From: Desmodesmus armatus | Taxonomy: Eukaryota > Chlorophyta > Chlorophyceae > Sphaeropleales > Scenedesmaceae | DNA length: 64,000 bases | Assembly (NCBI GenBank): GCA_007449985.2 | Contig: VIIQ02000746.1 | Coordinates: forward strand, 124,001-188,000 | Direction: 5' to 3' | Part shown: positions 60,001 through 64,000 of the stretch, in pieces | Position numbering within the stretch: the stretch's first letter is position 1 | How the letters are laid out: every line of letters begins with the position of its first letter | Notes under the pieces: model-generated | The model's input: the letters and a program-made list of their open reading frames with translations, nothing else | Databases searched by the model: none | What the model was told of the DNA's origin: nothing | Position numbers and translations under genes: made by a program

Positions 60001-63000
60001 CCCACAGCCTCCATGCAGACCAGCAGCTGCAGCAATGAAACCCATCAACAGCCACGCAGTGTGCAAGCTTCAGTGTCATGCTGTCATGCCGGAATGGATA
60101 TGAAAAGATGGACATTTTTATGACGCTGTTCGTGGAGCAGGCTCGTTCACAATGCTCTGTCTCACCTGGCTTTCTGCTTTGTCTCCCAGCGCTGCATAGC
60201 CAGGCGTCCCAGGTGCTTCAGCAGTGTCCACTGCCTCCAGGCATCAAAGCTGGACCACAGCTGTTGCTTGTCCCAGCCCCGAGCAACCACCCGAAGCCGG
60301 CCAGTCACCTGGTGACGCAGGTCAATCACCTCCTGCGTGACAGAGACACACAGCCACAAGCACGCCTTGTCGGCATCAGCCCTGCCTCTTCCTGCCTCTG
60401 GCTGCGACCAGGCGCTGATGGCGTCTGCGATTGATGGTCAAAGGTAGTGCTGGTGCAGTTGATCTATGCGGCAGGATGTAGCAGGATGTAAACAGGAGCA
60501 CCACTCACCCGCCACGCTGTCCAGGCATCCAGCAGCAGCCTATTAACTCGCTTGTTTGTCACGACCCGCGTGATGATGCTGTACTGCTGCTTCACCAGGA
60601 CTCGCTCCCTCCAGGACGCCAAGCACCCCGACAACACCCGGAGCTGCCAGTGCGCTGCAGCCTGCAAACACACACGCCACAGGGCAAACAGATGACGCTG
60701 GGTCAGCTCATGTCACTTGCACGCCGCCGCTGCCCATAACCATGCCTGCGGCTGTTGTTTGTACACAAACTGCACCTTTCAAAAAACCTGAAAAACTGAG
60801 CTTGGCCTGGCTGTTTGGAAGTGTCCAACATCATGGGGTGGATGGCTAGGATTGTGCGAGCATGGACGACATGCACACCTGTCTGGTCATGATGGCCTCC
60901 AGCACGTTGTCCCGCCAGGTGTCAAAGGCCCTGCGCTGCGTTGTGAGCCACCAGTTGGTCAGGGCTGCTGCCAGCTGCTGCCTGCGGGCCTGCTTGGCTT
61001 CAGCCACATCCCTGCAGAGCAGCAGCAGCAGCAGGATGACACGCACACGTCAGTGCCTCAGTTCGTACCCGCTTCAAAAAGGCAGCTGCAGCTGCTGATA
61101 AATAATATACAACATGATTATGCAGGCAGACGCAAACAAACAAACTCACCGCCAGCAGTTGAATGCCTTGAGCAGGGTGACGTTGTTGACCTTGTGGCTG
61201 AGGACCACCACCACATGCCGCCTGTACAGCTGCAGCTGGGTCTCCTCGCGGCAACCCCTGAAGGCAGTTGCTACCACCAGTTGCCGCCTCCTTGCAGCTC
61301 CCTGCAGGCAACAAGCGGCATCCATATTGAACCTTGCTGCAACAATAGGCATTTACAGTGAAGCTTGATCCACAGGCGACAGCGCTCAAGCAGGCATCCA
61401 CAGGCTGCTGGTCGCGCAATGACTGACTTGGGTGCGTTGTGCACACGTGCCATGCCTGACAACACACCAACACAGCTTCAGGGAGAAAGGCTTGCAGCCG
61501 AGAGCACCCTCTCACCCGTGCCAGCTTCTGCTGCCTGTGCTGCTTGTGACTGGTGACAGCCCGCCAGCCGTCCAGTGCCAGCCACATCCGCCTGCTGTCC
61601 CAGCGCAGCAGAGCGTCTGCTAGCTGCTGCCTGCGCGCCTTCATGACAGCAGCGTACTCGTGCCACCACGCAAAGGTCAGGATGAGCGCACGCCTGTGCC
61701 AGTGTGCAGACGCCTTGCCTTTCGCATGGCGCTTTACCTGTGCCTGGGGCACAAAGCTGTGCCAGGCATTCCACACGACTTGCAGGACCTGCAGGGGAGG
61801 AACCACGTCACCCAATCTTCAACGACACCATTTGATGAAAACTGGATAGGGGCCTGGGTGTTCAGGGCCACACCAGTCATGCACGCGGCATGTTGACATG
61901 AACACGAACACCAACTTGCAGGGTGACGTGAGCTGTTGAGCTTGCGCTTACCTGATGGTGCCCCTTGCCTTGCAGCTGAGCAAACACTGCTGCCAGGTAT
62001 GTCTTGCGCTGGAACCATCGGCGCCACGCACCAAAAGCAGCTGCCAAATAGCGGGTGTGGAAGTGCTGCAAGACTTGGCGTGCCACCTGCGAGTTGCAGA
62101 CCATAAGGGACAGTAGCTTCAAAGCCTTGAATCAACGCCACTGCATGGGCTGCTGGTCCTGTGCACCAGCAAGCAGCTTGGGCGCACTGTCAGGCTTGCT
62201 TTGCTTGATGGAGGCTGAGCAGGCTGGGCGTTGCGACTGTGTACAGGTAACTGTGTGAAACATCAGGCGATGTGGTGTGACAGTAGCCAGCCTTTGCCCA
62301 TGACCATGGCCTGCATGTGCCAATATTATGATCACCACACCTGCTTGCGTTGTGTATGGTAGTGCCAGAAGCTTAGGGCCCTTGTCATGTAGCTGTGCTG
62401 CCAGTGCTTGAGTGCCTGCCGCAGAAACACCTTCTTGCCCTGCTTGAGCTGCACCCACTGGCGCCAGGTCTGGAAGCACAGGTGCCTCCTGTTGCCACCC
62501 CACTGCATCAGCGCCCTGCATATGACAAGCAGACATGTTGATGCTGATCATCTACTCTGAGCTATCCTGCAGCTTCATGCAGTCACATTATATAACCAAA
62601 CAGTACAAGCACCGTAAGATTGCCAGACATGGCCCCTGCTGGCACGTAGGTAAATGAACAGTAGCAGTAAAGGCAGTGCTAGTGCAGTGCGGGTTCAAGA
62701 CTGCATGCAGCTGTTCACCATGACGACCATGCTTCAGTCAGTGTCACAAGCAGGTAAGGCTTGCTGGTTTCATGACCACCACTGGCATGTGTCCCACCTC
62801 ATCATGGCCGCAGCCTTCCACTGCTTCGCCTGCAGCACATCCCGCCATCCATGAAAAGCTTCTGACAGCAGCCCCGCCTGCATGCGTTGCCCCACATCCA
62901 CCAGCACACCCCTAAACATGGCCGCATCAGATGCCAGCTGCCGCCAGGCCCCCAGTGCAGCTGCGGCCACAGTCCGCTGCCAGTGATGCCGGGCAGACCT

Positions 63001-64000
63001 CGTGCGGCGCTTGCGCAGAGCGTGCTCCCTGCACAGGGGCGGCAGAGGCACCACATAGCAGAGGCAGTACCTCTTGTTGCTGCCTGTATGCGCATCTTGC
63101 TTGCAGTGTGCACACAAAGCGTCTTTCACTCAGGGGCTGAAAATCTTCCCATTATCCTGACATCGGATGCGTGTGCTCCTTGTGTGCATGTGCTGTACGC
63201 AAACATCATGAGAACCAAGCTCCCTGTCTTCGCCTCCTTCAAGGTGTGTTTCTCCCTATGAACATACAGGGTTGCATTGATGCCACACCCACCTCATCAT
63301 GCAGAAGGCCCAGTGCATGGTGCGCCCCATCAGCCTTGACATCACGGTGCGCATGCGCCGCTGCAGGGAGGCCTGACGCAGCGCCCAGTCCTTCCACTGC
63401 TCGAAGGCCCTGGACACCGCCAGCTGGCTCCAGCGGAGTACAGCAGACCCCAGCAGCTCCCGCAGCCGGACACGCAGCGCAGCCTCTGCATGCCAGGCCG
63501 CCAGAACCCTCTCTTGCCGGGTGACCACACTGTGCAGGCGTGCACTGTACAGCACGAAAGTGGGCAGCATGTCAAATGTTATGTAACAGCACGAAAGTGG
63601 ACAGCATGGCACATGTCTTGTCACAGCAGAGTCCCAGCCTTTGCTACTCCAGCCAACAGAATCCCACACCACTGCGGACACTGTACTTTGTGACCAAACA
63701 AGACGTTGCGTGTGCATCACTTACATCTCCAGATGCTCTCGCTTGAGCCTCTGTCGAGCTGCCTCGGGGCCCCAAGCCCGCAGCACCTGCACCTTGAGCT
63801 CCCCCTGCTTGCCGGCCAGGTAGAATGCCGCCTTCTGTGCCAGCTCCTGGCTCTCAGCCCACACACTGCTCCAGCCAGTGAGCGCCAGGTCCAGCAGACG
63901 GAGGGCGTGGTAGGAGTCTGCACGCAGCCGCTGCTGCCGCCTGGTTGCCAACACACCAGCACGTCAAGTAGACACACAGCATGTTAGTCTGCCAGTGCTC
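51027..64000 (-). CDS. Giant Sfi1-like centrin-binding repeat protein, 3' part (5' end beyond window)
   Basis: Sfi1 proteins are long helices whose Trp-centred ~33-residue repeats each bind a centrin, as in spindle pole bodies and centrioles. Twenty-six exons, about 2,400 residues, read downward: 63725-63940, 63292-63544, 62798-63028, 62341-62515, 61952-62086, 61516-61788, 61150-61301, 60879-61011, 60509-60661, 60166-60332, 59612-60026, 58960-59463, 58491-58784, 58082-58258, 57559-57885, 57151-57384, 56753-56923, 56212-56478, 55866-55982, 55364-55502, 54862-55152, 54440-54635, 53984-54195, 52760-53626, 52247-52492, 51027-51881. I count more than fifty repeat cores of the type AFxxWR, for example AFGAWRSFV, AFGCWRQAV, AFLEWRQAA, AFQAWVELV, AFATWRSAA, CFRAWREAT and ALGEWRSWV, usually one to four per exon. 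Repeats end near 53170; the tail is a Ser/Pro-rich then Gln-rich region stopping at TGA 51027-51029. The first exon begins after a splice acceptor, so the N terminus lies past 64000. Borders are by eye; some may be off by a codon. Confidence 0.88.
63546..63610. repeat. Short direct repeat next to an exon start of the Sfi1-like gene
   Basis: ACAGCACGAAAGTGG(G/A)CAGCATG occurs twice about 45 bp apart, at about 63548 and 63590, just upstream (on the minus strand) of the exon beginning at 63544. The nearer copy contains the splice acceptor context. A small local duplication; no function proposed. Confidence 0.6.

Overview
The window looks like nuclear DNA of a green alga, most likely a chlamydomonadalean. 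Three features point this way: almost every gene is split by many GT-AG introns; coding and non-coding sequence alike is saturated with CAG/CTG trinucleotides (giving Gln, Ala and Ser runs in the proteins); and TGTAA motifs lie downstream of some stops. The gene set (UGGT, ATG2, a ciliary coiled-coil protein, a giant Sfi1-type centrin-binding protein) is eukaryotic, and two of the genes fit a ciliated, centriole-bearing cell. The low-complexity style recalls Haematococcus-like genomes, but I cannot prove the genus.

Layout. 1-1871 (+): last four exons of a nitrate-reductase/cytochrome-b5-reductase type flavoprotein. 3788-5171 (+): small coiled-coil protein resembling CCDC153/DRC12, followed by degenerate ~120-bp tandem repeats. 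6379-16938 (+): a very large autophagy protein ATG2. 18167-23142 (-): a protein with an N-terminal dsRNA-binding domain, a winged helix with the signature of a Z-alpha (left-handed nucleic acid binding) domain, and a >1000-residue Gln-rich tail; it converges on ATG2. 24433-31800 (-): a large Ser/Gln/Ala-rich protein of unknown role with a C-terminal coiled coil. 32276-46254 (+): complete 31-exon UDP-glucose:glycoprotein glucosyltransferase, head to head with the previous gene across 475 bp. 46704-49987 (+): a small secreted protein made of two copies of one ~100-residue ABM-like domain. 51027-64000 (-): the 3' part (26 exons, about 2,400 residues) of an Sfi1-like protein with more than fifty Trp-centred repeats, running off the window end.

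The genes do not form a pathway. UGGT and the secreted protein belong to the secretory route, ATG2 to autophagy, CCDC153-like and Sfi1-like to cilia and centrioles. The most interesting item is the dsRBD plus Z-alpha-like protein. Four places in three genes need exactly one extra base to keep the reading frame, three of them beside or within G/C runs; this suggests single-base deletions in the assembly. All exon borders were set by eye from splice consensus, phase and protein sense; none is backed by transcripts.
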